Shown piece after piece: positions 1-6,701 of a DNA stretch of 10,039 nucleotides. Under the pieces are notes generated by a model. It was given only the letters and a program-made list of their open reading frames with translations, did not search any database and had not been told where the DNA came from. This stretch comes from JAZQNC01 sp045536155 (GTDB lineage: Bacteria > Bacillota > Clostridia > Oscillospirales > CAG-272). A program made the position numbers and the translations under genes. Within the stretch, counting starts at the first letter, position 1. Every line of letters begins with the position of its first letter. Location of the stretch: NCBI GenBank assembly GCA_045536155.1, contig JAZSMZ010000019.1, positions 1 through 10,039 of the forward strand, read 5' to 3'.

Positions 1-503
1 TTCATCTTGTCGATGAGTTCTTCGAAGTACTTCTTACCGACTTCCATAACAACGTCGGAGTACATCTGAATAAATCTTCTGTAGCAGTCGTAAGCCCAAC
101 GAGCATTGCCGGACTTCTTTGCCATAACTTCAACAACCTCTTCGTTAAGACCGAGGTTGAGGATGGTATCCATCATACCGGGCATGGATGCGCGAGCACC
201 GGAACGAACGGAAACGAGAAGGGGATTTTCCTTATCACCGAACTTCTTGCCGGTAACGCCTTCCATCTTAACGATGTATTCGTTGATTTCAGCCATGATC
301 TCGTCATTGATCTGTCTGCCGTCTTCATAATACTGAGTGCAAGCCTCGGTAGAAATGGTAAAGCCCTGAGGAACAGGGTTTCTGTCCGGGAACTTTTCTT
401 TGAAAATGTTGGTCATTTCAGCAAGGTTAGCGCCCTTACCGCCGAGGATCTCACGCATGGAAGCGTTGCCCTCAGTAAAGAGATAACAATACTTTTTGCT
501 CAT
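1..503 (-). CDS. ppdK: Pyruvate, phosphate dikinase, N-terminal part (runs off the left edge)
   Basis: PPDK interconverts ATP, phosphate and pyruvate with AMP, pyrophosphate and phosphoenolpyruvate in the cytosol; in anaerobes it often works as a pyrophosphate-linked glycolytic or gluconeogenic enzyme. Translating the minus strand from the ATG at 503-501 gives 167 residues of the N-terminal nucleotide-binding domain. Diagnostic stretches are EILGGKGANLAEM near residues 18-30 (glycine-rich, with the ATP-site lysine K23), PVPQGFTIS near 44-51, and VSVRSGARASMPGMMDT near 97-113, which is close to invariant in PPDK and separates it from PEP synthase. The family is about 870-900 residues, so roughly four fifths, including the phosphohistidine and PEP/pyruvate domains, lies outside the window. 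A strong Shine-Dalgarno (TGGAGGT on the minus strand, 514-520) sits upstream of the ATG. The gene is divergent from pth. The identification is firm. Confidence 0.96.
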   Translation of the reverse strand, partial: MSKKYCYLFTEGNASMREILGGKGANLAEMTNIFKEKFPDRNPVPQGFTISTEACTQYYEDGRQINDEIMAEINEYIVKMEGVTGKKFGDKENPLLVSVRSGARASMPGMMDTILNLGLNEEVVEVMAKKSGNARWAYDCYRRFIQMYSDVVMEVGKKYFEELIDKM

Positions 504-551
504 TTGGGATTTTACCTCCAATATATAAAATAAATTTTTTGTCCACCGGCT

Positions 552-580
552 ATTTTAGCATAAAATAATCGCAATTACCA
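552..580 (-). promoter_or_regulatory. Putative extended -10 promoter of ppdK
   Basis: On the minus strand, TGCTAAAAT (560-552) is an extended -10 element with hexamer TAAAAT (one mismatch to TATAAT). Exactly 17 bp upstream is TGGTAA (580-575), a poor -35 with 3 of 6 matches, as is common for extended -10 promoters. Transcription would begin near 545, giving a leader of about 40 nt that contains the TGGAGGT ribosome binding site. It is the best match in the spacer on this strand. No terminator or operator is obvious between it and the ppdK start. Confidence 0.55.
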
Positions 581-614
581 TAGTTTTATTAATAATTTAC
601 AATTATTTTAAATT

Positions 615-632
615 CGATGTCAATTTACATCG
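615..632. repeat. 18-bp near-perfect palindrome (arms CGATGT/ACATCG)
   Basis: CGATGT (615-620) is followed by CAATTT and then its exact reverse complement ACATCG (627-632). The central AATT is also self-complementary, so the whole 18 bp is symmetric apart from one mismatched pair (C621 against T626). Dimeric repressors bind sites of this size, and the site lies about 35 bp upstream of the putative ppdK -35 and about 65 bp upstream of the pth -35. It directly abuts a second palindrome, which also fits a small dispersed intergenic repeat. The function is not known from the sequence. Confidence 0.6.
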
Positions 633-657
633 TTTTTTCACCGCTGCGGTGAAAAAA
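633..657. repeat. 25-bp perfect inverted repeat (TTTTTTCACCGC / GCGGTGAAAAAA)
   Basis: The arms TTTTTTCACCGC (633-644) and GCGGTGAAAAAA (646-657) are exact reverse complements around a single T at 645. As RNA, a 10-bp stem with loop GCTGC would form. The T run lies before the GC stem and the A run after it on both strands, which is the reverse of an intrinsic terminator. It also lies upstream of both promoters. It could be a protein-binding site, a piece of a dispersed intergenic repeat, or a cruciform-prone element. Confidence 0.7.
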
Positions 658-696
658 TGGGTGATATTGATTAAATGTAAAATTTTTATTTTCGTA

Positions 697-725
697 TTGC
701 AAAGACAGGGACAAGGGTATATAAT
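697..725 (+). promoter_or_regulatory. Sigma-A promoter for pth-mfd
   Basis: TTGCAA (697-702, 4 of 6 matches to TTGACA) is separated by exactly 17 bp from a perfect TATAAT (720-725). The start point would be near 732, giving a leader of about 100 nt before the pth ATG at 832. The leader is long for a simple housekeeping gene and contains a terminator-like hairpin. This is the best rightward promoter in the spacer. Confidence 0.75.
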
Positions 726-751
726 ATTCATTGCACAAATATATTTTCTTG

Positions 752-792
752 CCTCCGACATCCCCCCTACAGGACCGATGCCGGCGGTTTTT
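752..792 (+). terminator. Terminator-like hairpin in the pth leader (candidate attenuator)
   Basis: CCTCCGACATC (752-762) can pair with GATGCCGGCGG (777-787). This gives nine pairs with two mismatches (T754 against C785, A758 against C781) around a 14-nt loop, followed at once by five T residues (788-792) and soon by another T4 (798-801). It lies downstream of the pth promoter and about 40 nt upstream of the pth start, which is where an attenuator would sit. The two internal mismatches and the short T run make efficient termination uncertain. No clear antiterminator partner was found. Confidence 0.35.
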
Positions 793-831
793 CGTGCTTT
801 TAAGAAAAACAAAAAAGGTGATAATAAGACA

Positions 832-1470
832 ATGGCAAACATATTTGATCTTTTTAAGCAGATAGAATCGAAAAATTCAAACGTCACGGGACCCGTATCC
901 TATATCGTTGTCGGACTCGGAAATCCGGGCGACAAATACGAAAACACACGCCACAACATGGGCTTTTTAGCGCTTGAAAATATGTGCGACAAGCTGAATT
1001 TCAAGATCGACCGTCTGAAGTTCAAATCTCTTTGCGGAGAGTGCACCTTCGGCGGCAAGCGGGTGCTCTTCATGAAGCCTCAGACCTATATGAATAACTC
1101 GGGCGAGGCAGTTCGCGAGGCGGCCGATTTTTATAAGATACCTGCTGACAATATCCTCATTATATATGACGATGTCGCGATAAATCCCGGATCGATGCGT
1201 GTAAAGCGCAAGGGAAGCGACGGAGGCCATAACGGCATAAAGAGCATCATCCAGCATCTCGGCACGCAGACCTTCCCCCGAATCAAGGTGGGAGTAGGCT
1301 CTCCTCCTTCGTCGGGAGAGATGGTAAATTGGGTGCTCGGCGGTATACCCGCAAACGAAAAGGAGGCGGTCAAGCGTTGCCTTTGTGCGGCCTTACCCTG
1401 CGCCGAGCTTATCGTTGAGGGCAAGCTTGACGAGGCGATGAACAAATACAACTGCGAGATAAAAGAATAA
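832..1470 (+). CDS. pth: Peptidyl-tRNA hydrolase
   Basis: Pth cleaves the ester bond of peptidyl-tRNAs that drop off ribosomes, recycling tRNA in the cytosol. The 212-residue product shows the family motifs in order: VGLGNPGDKYENTRHNMGF near residues 27-45, with substrate-binding N31 and catalytic base H41; KPQTYMNNSG (82-91, N88); IYDDVAINPG (111-120, catalytic-pair D113); and GSDGGHNGIKS (128-138, N134). It has about 20 residues before the first strand that the E. coli enzyme lacks; I believe similar extensions occur in clostridial Pth, but this is recall. The ATG at 832 is preceded by AGGTGAT (816-822), a good match to the extended Shine-Dalgarno. An in-frame ATG at 778 would add 18 residues but has AGGA only 3 nt upstream and lies inside the leader hairpin, so 832 is preferred. 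mfd follows 26 nt downstream, the Bacillota pth-mfd linkage. Confidence 0.96.
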   Translation: MANIFDLFKQIESKNSNVTGPVSYIVVGLGNPGDKYENTRHNMGFLALENMCDKLNFKIDRLKFKSLCGECTFGGKRVLFMKPQTYMNNSGEAVREAADFYKIPADNILIIYDDVAINPGSMRVKRKGSDGGHNGIKSIIQHLGTQTFPRIKVGVGSPPSSGEMVNWVLGGIPANEKEAVKRCLCAALPCAELIVEGKLDEAMNKYNCEIKE

Positions 1471-1473
1471 GTT

Positions 1474-1490
1474 TCGGTAAAACCGAGAGG
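1474..1490 (+). promoter_or_regulatory. mfd ribosome binding site overlapped by a small hairpin
   Basis: GAGAGG (1485-1490) lies 6 nt before the TTG start at 1497 and is the only plausible ribosome binding site for mfd. Its first two bases are also part of a 5-bp hairpin, TCGGT (1474-1478) with ACCGA (1482-1486), loop AAA. The hairpin lies wholly in the 26-nt gap after the pth stop codon. A weak TTG start plus partial occlusion of the site would keep Mfd synthesis low or couple it to ribosomes finishing pth. This is inference from the sequence alone. Confidence 0.4.
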
Positions 1491-1496
1491 TAAGAA

Positions 1497-4400
1497 TTGA
1501 ACTGTATTTTAGATTCAATAAGACGGGAACGCGAGTATAGCGGCATAATTGAGACCGTCGAAAAGCAGATTAAATCGAAAAATCCGCTTCCCATGCTCGT
1601 TACGGGTATGTGCGAGGGAGCAAGGCTGTCCTTTTACGCGTCGCTTTGCGAGGATGTCAAAAAGCTGACGGGACACGGCATTCTGCTTGTTATTGCCGAC
1701 GAAAAGCAGGCGCTGAAGGTGCAGAATGCACTCGCCGATACCTCTCTTCGCGTGCTTAACTATCCCTTCCGCGATTTTGTATACCATAATATAACCGCAT
1801 CTCACGATTTCGAATATGAGCGTCTTAATGTCCTTTCGGCGGTGATCAACGGCGATTACGACATCATCACGGCGACTCCCGACGCTCTTTTACAGTTTAC
1901 CACACCGTCGATGACCTATATAAATCAGACGATGTGCCTTGAAGTCGATAAGGATTACAGCATTACCGAGCTGGCGGCATTTTTGAACGATTCGGGATAC
2001 GTACGCGTCGATATGATATCGGGTCAGGGACAGTATTCCGTGCGCGGCTCGATCGTTGATATCTTCCCGCCCTGCACGGCAAATCCCGTCAGAGCCGACT
2101 TTTTCAGCGACACTCTCGATACTTTATCGCTGTTTGATGTCATTACACAGCGCCGAATGGGTGAGGTAAAAACAGCGGAGATAACCCCTGCACGAGAGAT
2201 AATTGTATCTGCCGACCGAAGAGTCGCTTTGGCCGATGCGATAAGCGAGCAGATCAAAAAGACGGACGACCGTCAGATCAAGGAAAATCTGTATGCCGAG
2301 CTCGAGGCGGTAAAATCGGGCGCCGAGCTGCATTTTTCAGACAAATACATCTCGCTCATTTACCCCGAATGCGAGTGCCTGCTCGACTATTTTACAAACA
2401 AGCCGATAGTTGTCACAGAACAGTACAATGCCATATCGGATAGACTGAAATCGTTCGAGTGGCACACCCGTCAGAGCGTTTCCGAGCTTCTTGAAGAGGG
2501 TGGCATTTCGTCAAAGCTGTGCGCTTACAACAAGTGGACAGCCGATTTCGATTACTTTTGCGAGTCGAATAGCTCGATAATGGTCGATACCTTTGCTTCG
2601 GGCATGACGGGTAAGCGCCTTTCGGGAATGTTCACCATACAATCGAAGCAGGCGGCGTCATACGGCGACAATATCGAGCTTTTACGCGAGGAGCTGGGCG
2701 ACTATCTGCGTGCCAATTACAACGTAGTAATGCTCGTTGAAAACGATGCCATGGCGAAAAATATGCTGTCCATGCTCAGCGATGACGGCATATCGGGAGC
2801 GATTTGCACGCCCGATAAATGCATAGACGGAGCGGTGTCGATAATCCCCTTTAATCCCTTCCCGGGCTTTGAGCTGTCGGTATCAAAATTTGCCGTTATT
2901 ACTACCTTTGCAAGCTCGAATTCATACAGCCGATCGGTTGTAAACAAGCGCAGAAAAGCGAGTTCGAAGAGATCGTCGAAGGAGAAGATACTCTCCTATG
3001 CAGATCTGTCTGTCGGAGATTACGTCGTACACGTGAATCACGGTATCGGTCAGTATCTCGGACTCGAAAACCTCGTTATCGAGGGTGCGCGCAAGGATTT
3101 TGTAAAGATCAGATACGCGGGCAGCGATATGCTCTATCTGCCCACCGATCAGCTCGATATGGTGTCGAAATACATCGGCGCACATTCGGACGACGGACTG
3201 CTGAAACTCTCCAAGATGGGGGGCAAGGAATGGGGCAAGACGAAATCGCGCGTTAAAGCGGCGGCAAGAGAGATGGCAAAGGAGCTTATCACACTGTATG
3301 CCGAGAGAATGCGCCGCGAGGGATTTGCCTTTTTCCCCGACGATGAATATCAGCGCGAATTTGAATCCGCATTCGAATATGAAGAGACCGACGGTCAGCT
3401 TCTGGCGATAGAGGAGATAAAAAAGGATATGGAGAAGGCTGTCCCGATGGACAGACTGCTCTGCGGCGACGTCGGATTCGGAAAAACCGAGGTGGCACTG
3501 CGCGCGGCCTTCAAGGCGATATGCTCATCAAAGCAGGTGGCAATTCTGGTGCCCACCACCATACTTGCGCTTCAGCATTATCAGACGATAGTGTCCCGCA
3601 TGCGCGGCTTTCCCGTATCCTGCGATATGCTGTCGCGATTCAGAACGTCAAAGCAGATATCCGAATCTCTTCGCAAGCTGCGCCGCGGCGAGACCGATAT
3701 AATCGTCGGCACACACAGGCTTCTGTCCAAGGATATCGAATTCAAAAATCTCGGACTCGTCATCGTTGACGAAGAGCAGAGATTCGGTGTTGCGGCAAAG
3801 GAAAAGCTCAAACAGATATCACACAACGTTGACGTGCTCACGTTAACAGCTACTCCCATTCCGCGTACGCTGAATATGGCGATGAGCGGGATCCGCGATA
3901 TGTCGGTTCTCGAAGAGGCTCCCAGTGACCGTTTGCCGGTGCAGACATACGTTCTCGAGCACGATGATTTGATTATAAGTGAGGCAATAAAAAAAGAATT
4001 ACGCCGAGGCGGACAGGTGTTTTATCTGCATAACCGCGTAGAGAATATAGAATCGACGGCCGCACGGGTGCTCGCAATGGCGGGTGACGATGCGCGTGTG
4101 GGCGTGGCTCACGGAAAAATGGACCGCGAGCAGATGTCCGACGTCTGGAAGCAGATGGTGGAGGGCGAGATAGATATCCTCGTCTGCACGACCATCATCG
4201 AAACGGGAGTCGACGTCCCCAATGCCAATACCCTCATTATCGAGGATGCCGACAACATGGGCCTTTCCCAGCTTCATCAGATACGCGGACGCGTAGGGCG
4301 CTCCAGTCGCCGCGCATACGCCTACTTCACCTATCCCAGAGGCAGCTCGCTTACCGAGATCGCAGAAAAGCGCCTGATGGCGATACGCGATTATACCGAG

Positions 4401-5015
4401 TTTGGCTCAGGATTCAAAATCGCTCTTCGCGATCTTGAGATACGAGGTGCGGGCAACCTGCTCGGCGCCGAACAGCACGGACACATTGACAGCATCGGAT
4501 ACGATATGTATATGCGTCTTTTAAACGAGGCCATAATCGAGGAAAAGGGCGAGGTGATAAAGCCAAAGACCGAGTGTACCGTCGAGATAAGTGCCGATGC
4601 ATACATTCCCGAAAAATATATCACGTCGGCTATTCAGCGTATCGATGCATATAAAAAGATCGCCTCCATCGAAAACAAGACAGATGCCAAGGACGTGCGC
4701 GATGAGCTTTGCGATCGCTACGGCAAGGTGCCGAAACCGGTGGAAAATCTCTTTATGATCTCGATGATCCGCACGCTGGGCTCGACTTTGAACTTCACAA
4801 AGCTCAAACAGCTCGAGGGCAGCCTGCTCGTCTATCCCGAAAAGATGGATGCCGCTGTATGGACGTCGATGATCGGAGATTATAAGGGCAGACTGCTCCT
4901 TAACGTGAGCGCTAAGCCTTATGTGTCACTCAGACTCAAAAAAGGCGATGATCCGCTTTTAGAGATGTATGAATTATTAACGAAATACACACAAAATTCC
5001 AATCAGGACACTTGA
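1497..5015 (+). CDS. mfd: Transcription-repair coupling factor Mfd
   Basis: Mfd is a DNA translocase that pushes RNA polymerase stalled at lesions off the template and recruits UvrA to start excision repair. The 1172 residues match the usual length (1148 in E. coli). The N-terminal UvrB-like module lacks a working Walker A (VTGMCEGAR near 35-43 has no GKT), as expected; it includes RGSIVDIFPP near 183-192. The CarD-like RNA polymerase interaction domain covers about 495-600 (YADLSVGDYVVHVNHGIG from residue 501). The translocase motor has Walker A GDVGFGKT (657-664, K663), DEEQ (758-761), TATPIPRT (784-791) and QIRGRVGR (928-935). The C-terminal TRCF autoinhibitory domain covers roughly 1020-1130. 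No domain is missing. The start is TTG at 1497, supported by GAGAGG 6 nt upstream; the first downstream methionine is inside the conserved N-terminal module. It is probably co-transcribed with pth. Confidence 0.97.
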   Translation: MNCILDSIRREREYSGIIETVEKQIKSKNPLPMLVTGMCEGARLSFYASLCEDVKKLTGHGILLVIADEKQALKVQNALADTSLRVLNYPFRDFVYHNITASHDFEYERLNVLSAVINGDYDIITATPDALLQFTTPSMTYINQTMCLEVDKDYSITELAAFLNDSGYVRVDMISGQGQYSVRGSIVDIFPPCTANPVRADFFSDTLDTLSLFDVITQRRMGEVKTAEITPAREIIVSADRRVALADAISEQIKKTDDRQIKENLYAELEAVKSGAELHFSDKYISLIYPECECLLDYFTNKPIVVTEQYNAISDRLKSFEWHTRQSVSELLEEGGISSKLCAYNKWTADFDYFCESNSSIMVDTFASGMTGKRLSGMFTIQSKQAASYGDNIELLREELGDYLRANYNVVMLVENDAMAKNMLSMLSDDGISGAICTPDKCIDGAVSIIPFNPFPGFELSVSKFAVITTFASSNSYSRSVVNKRRKASSKRSSKEKILSYADLSVGDYVVHVNHGIGQYLGLENLVIEGARKDFVKIRYAGSDMLYLPTDQLDMVSKYIGAHSDDGLLKLSKMGGKEWGKTKSRVKAAAREMAKELITLYAERMRREGFAFFPDDEYQREFESAFEYEETDGQLLAIEEIKKDMEKAVPMDRLLCGDVGFGKTEVALRAAFKAICSSKQVAILVPTTILALQHYQTIVSRMRGFPVSCDMLSRFRTSKQISESLRKLRRGETDIIVGTHRLLSKDIEFKNLGLVIVDEEQRFGVAAKEKLKQISHNVDVLTLTATPIPRTLNMAMSGIRDMSVLEEAPSDRLPVQTYVLEHDDLIISEAIKKELRRGGQVFYLHNRVENIESTAARVLAMAGDDARVGVAHGKMDREQMSDVWKQMVEGEIDILVCTTIIETGVDVPNANTLIIEDADNMGLSQLHQIRGRVGRSSRRAYAYFTYPRGSSLTEIAEKRLMAIRDYTEFGSGFKIALRDLEIRGAGNLLGAEQHGHIDSIGYDMYMRLLNEAIIEEKGEVIKPKTECTVEISADAYIPEKYITSAIQRIDAYKKIASIENKTDAKDVRDELCDRYGKVPKPVENLFMISMIRTLGSTLNFTKLKQLEGSLLVYPEKMDAAVWTSMIGDYKGRLLLNVSAKPYVSLRLKKGDDPLLEMYELLTKYTQNSNQDT

Positions 5016-5040
5016 AATCGTGTTTTTTCACCCTTATACT
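5012..5040 (+). promoter_or_regulatory. Sigma-A promoter overlapping the mfd stop codon
   Basis: TTGAAA (5012-5017, 5 of 6 matches) overlaps the mfd stop codon TGA at 5013-5015. After a spacer of exactly 17 bp comes TATACT (5035-5040, 5 of 6 matches). Transcription would start near 5047, only about 23 nt before the lipoprotein ATG at 5070. This would let the foldase gene be expressed independently of mfd. No convincing terminator separates mfd from it, so read-through may also contribute. Confidence 0.7.
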
Positions 5041-5069
5041 GATATAGTGACTTGAAAAAGAGGAAATTT

Positions 5070-6161
5070 ATGATGAAAAAACGTGTTTTATTGCTTATAC
5101 TCGCATTTGCGATGGTATTTTCGCTTTTCTCCTGCTCGCAAAGCAAAATTGCTATGCGTCTGGGTGATTCGTCTATAAGCGAAAATATGTATCGGTTCTG
5201 GCTGTCAACTTATAAGGCGGATTTTTTGAGCTATTACAATAATTCCGTCGACTCTCCTGCCTTCTGGCAGAGTATGGCAACCGACGACAAGACAACCGAA
5301 CAATATGCGTCAGAGCTAATTAATCAAAATATTAAATACCTTCTTGTTGGAATAAAACTTTTCCGCGACTACGGGCTTAAGATCGATGCCGATATTTCGC
5401 TCGAGATCAACGAAGACATCGAGGAAAAGATAGACTTTTACGGCGGACGCTCGCCGCTTAACGCCATGCTCGCAAAATACGGAGCAAACGTCGATATACT
5501 TAAGGATTGCTATATTGCCGAAGAAAAGCTTTATGCGGTATATGACTATCTCTACGGTGCAAACGGTACTGAAGCGATGACCGATGCCATGATCGACGGC
5601 TACTACAGAGAAAACTACTCCCACGTTCGTTATCTCGTTATTTATACCGAGGATAAGATCGTCTGCGACGAAAACGGAGAGTATGAGTTTGACAGCGAAG
5701 GCAACGTGCTCACCGATAAGCTGACCGATGCCGAGAGGGCAGAGAAGCAAGCAAAGATCGCATCTGCCATGGCCGAACTTGAGCAGGGAGTTGATTTTTC
5801 CGAGGTAATGACCGAATACAACGAGGCCGATATGTCGGATTATCCTAACGGATTCTTCATCTCTCCCAACGAGCTTGGCGTGTTCGGATACGCGCTTGTA
5901 TCCGAAACCAAGCAGATGAATGTCGGCGAGATTCGCAAGATAGAGGAGGAGGGCATCTGCTACATCGTCGAAAAGCTTGAGCTTACCGAGCTTTCAAAGC
6001 TGGACGATGCCTCAAAGAGCCAGCTTGCCTCCCTTGAAAGCTATTGTGTTCAGCAGCACTACGAAGAGAAATTTTCCGCTATTGCCGAGGATATCACGGT
6101 AAATGAATCTGTTTTGTCACAATATTCTCTCAGCACGGCAAGTGCAAATTTCACCTTTTGA
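5070..6161 (+). CDS. PrsA/SurA-like peptidyl-prolyl isomerase-type lipoprotein
   Basis: This is predicted to be an extracytoplasmic foldase anchored to the outer face of the membrane, helping secreted proteins fold. The 363-residue product begins MMKKR, then a hydrophobic segment (6-20) and a lipobox LFSC with lipidated C22 (Phe at -2 is unusual but tolerated). Residues about 25-165 form the helical chaperone region. A parvulin-like domain covers about 183-303: HVRYLVIY (185-192), an acidic insertion, then AELEQGVDFSEVMTEYNEAD, NGFFISPNELGVFGYALVS and MNVGEIRKIEEEGICYIVEKL. The positions normally held by the two active-site histidines appear to be Tyr (Y188, and Y298 or C297), so isomerase activity is doubtful and a chaperone-only role is possible. 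ATG 5070 was chosen because AGAGG (5059-5063) sits 6 nt upstream; ATG 5073 is equally possible. A foldase gene after mfd is, as I recall, common in Clostridia. I do not assign prsA firmly. Confidence 0.85.
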   Translation: MMKKRVLLLILAFAMVFSLFSCSQSKIAMRLGDSSISENMYRFWLSTYKADFLSYYNNSVDSPAFWQSMATDDKTTEQYASELINQNIKYLLVGIKLFRDYGLKIDADISLEINEDIEEKIDFYGGRSPLNAMLAKYGANVDILKDCYIAEEKLYAVYDYLYGANGTEAMTDAMIDGYYRENYSHVRYLVIYTEDKIVCDENGEYEFDSEGNVLTDKLTDAERAEKQAKIASAMAELEQGVDFSEVMTEYNEADMSDYPNGFFISPNELGVFGYALVSETKQMNVGEIRKIEEEGICYIVEKLELTELSKLDDASKSQLASLESYCVQQHYEEKFSAIAEDITVNESVLSQYSLSTASANFTF

Positions 6162-6204
6162 ACGATAGGTGTCATATAAATATCCGAAATAAAATATCAT
6201 ATTG

Positions 6205-6227
6205 TAAATACATATTATAAATACATA
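6205..6227 (+). repeat. Short tandem direct repeat TAAATACATA
   Basis: TAAATACATA occurs at 6205-6214 and again at 6218-6227, 13 bp apart, just before the AAAGGA ribosome binding site (6235-6240) of the zinc-ribbon gene. It falls in the 88-bp A/T-rich gap 6162-6249. The gap has several -10-like words (TATCAT 6195-6200, TATTAT 6213-6218, TATAAA 6216-6221) but none with a -35 at good spacing, so I call no promoter. A 5-bp stem CACCT/AGGTG spans the upstream stop codon without a T run. The repeat may be chance in A/T-rich DNA. Confidence 0.35.
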
Positions 6228-6249
6228 CATATCGAAAGGAAAAATACAA

Positions 6250-6669
6250 ATGAAAGAAAGATTCGAAGAGCTCCTTAACGGAGCAAAGAGCAGTGCAGAA
6301 ACCATCCGTCAGACACTCAGCGTTAAAAAGGAGATCAAGGAGTGCGAGGACAGGATCGCCGTAATGCTCTACGATCTCGGCAGTGAGACTTATCTGTCAA
6401 AGACCACCGGAGAGATGGACGAAAAGACAGTTGATCTTCTCGTGTCCGATATCACCTCAGCACGCAAAAAGATAAAGGATCTTCGCGCCGAGCTTTTCGC
6501 GCTCACAGGCAAGGTCGAATGCAAAAACTGCCGCAAGGTTACCTCCTCCGATTTTGACTTCTGCCCTTTTTGCGGCGGCAAGCTTTACGACGTTGTGATC
6601 GAAGATAATAAGGATTATGAACAAGCAGAGGCGTGCGAGTGCGCCCAATGCACCGAAAAGGAGGACTAA
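6250..6669 (+). CDS. Small helical protein with zinc ribbon and extra C-terminal cysteines; function unknown
   Basis: I do not recognise a named family. The 139-residue product has no signal peptide or membrane segment. Residues about 5-87 are charged and probably helical with coiled-coil character (runs such as VKKEIKECEDRIAVML and ITSARKKIKDLRAELFAL). A treble or ribbon-like zinc site follows: CKNC (C91, C94) and CPFC (C105, C108), with GGKLYDVV after it as in zinc-ribbon proteins. The acidic tail contains three more cysteines (C129, C131, C134). The layout suggests a cytosolic adaptor or nucleic-acid/protein-binding role, but no reaction can be assigned. The ATG at 6250 has AAAGGA (6235-6240) 9 nt upstream. 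It lies 88 nt after the foldase and upstream of the rimP promoter, so it belongs to the upstream transcript or has its own weak promoter. It is surely coding: the CxxC pairs and reading-frame integrity are clear. Confidence 0.85.
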   Translation: MKERFEELLNGAKSSAETIRQTLSVKKEIKECEDRIAVMLYDLGSETYLSKTTGEMDEKTVDLLVSDITSARKKIKDLRAELFALTGKVECKNCRKVTSSDFDFCPFCGGKLYDVVIEDNKDYEQAEACECAQCTEKED

Positions 6670-6701
6670 AGGCATTTTCAGGGCAAATAATTGCAATAAA
6701 T

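Larger units (their letters stand above)
504..831. other. Divergent ppdK/pth intergenic region
   Basis: This 328-bp A/T-rich spacer has no convincing gene. From left to right it holds the ppdK ribosome binding site and promoter (504-580), a featureless A/T stretch (581-614), two abutting palindromes (615-657), another A/T-rich stretch, the pth sigma-A promoter (697-725), and a leader of about 100 nt with a terminator-like hairpin (752-792) before the pth ribosome binding site AGGTGAT (816-822). An open frame from a GTG at 649 joins pth in frame, but it begins inside a palindrome and upstream of the promoter, so its first part is not coding. Confidence 0.7.

Noticed and set aside
633..657. Perfect inverted repeat read as a bidirectional intrinsic terminator.
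   Set aside because: On both strands the T run precedes the GC stem and the A run follows it, the opposite of a terminator, and it lies upstream of both gene starts.
649..831. A 61-codon in-frame upstream extension of pth starting at GTG 649.
   Set aside because: It starts inside a palindrome and upstream of the sigma-A promoter at 697-725, has no ribosome binding site, and its residues do not belong to the Pth family. ATG 832 has a good Shine-Dalgarno.
3521..3769. 82-residue plus-strand open frame in another frame inside mfd.
   Set aside because: It overlaps the conserved Mfd helicase core and its product is arginine/histidine-rich without a domain.
5052..5069. TTG 5052 as the foldase start.
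   Set aside because: It lies within a few bases of the predicted transcription start and before the AGAGG site (5059-5063), which correctly serves ATG 5070.
5316..5750. 144-residue open frame on the minus strand within the foldase gene.
   Set aside because: It lies wholly opposite a well-supported coding gene, has no family motifs or ribosome binding site, and is explained by the codon bias of the true gene.
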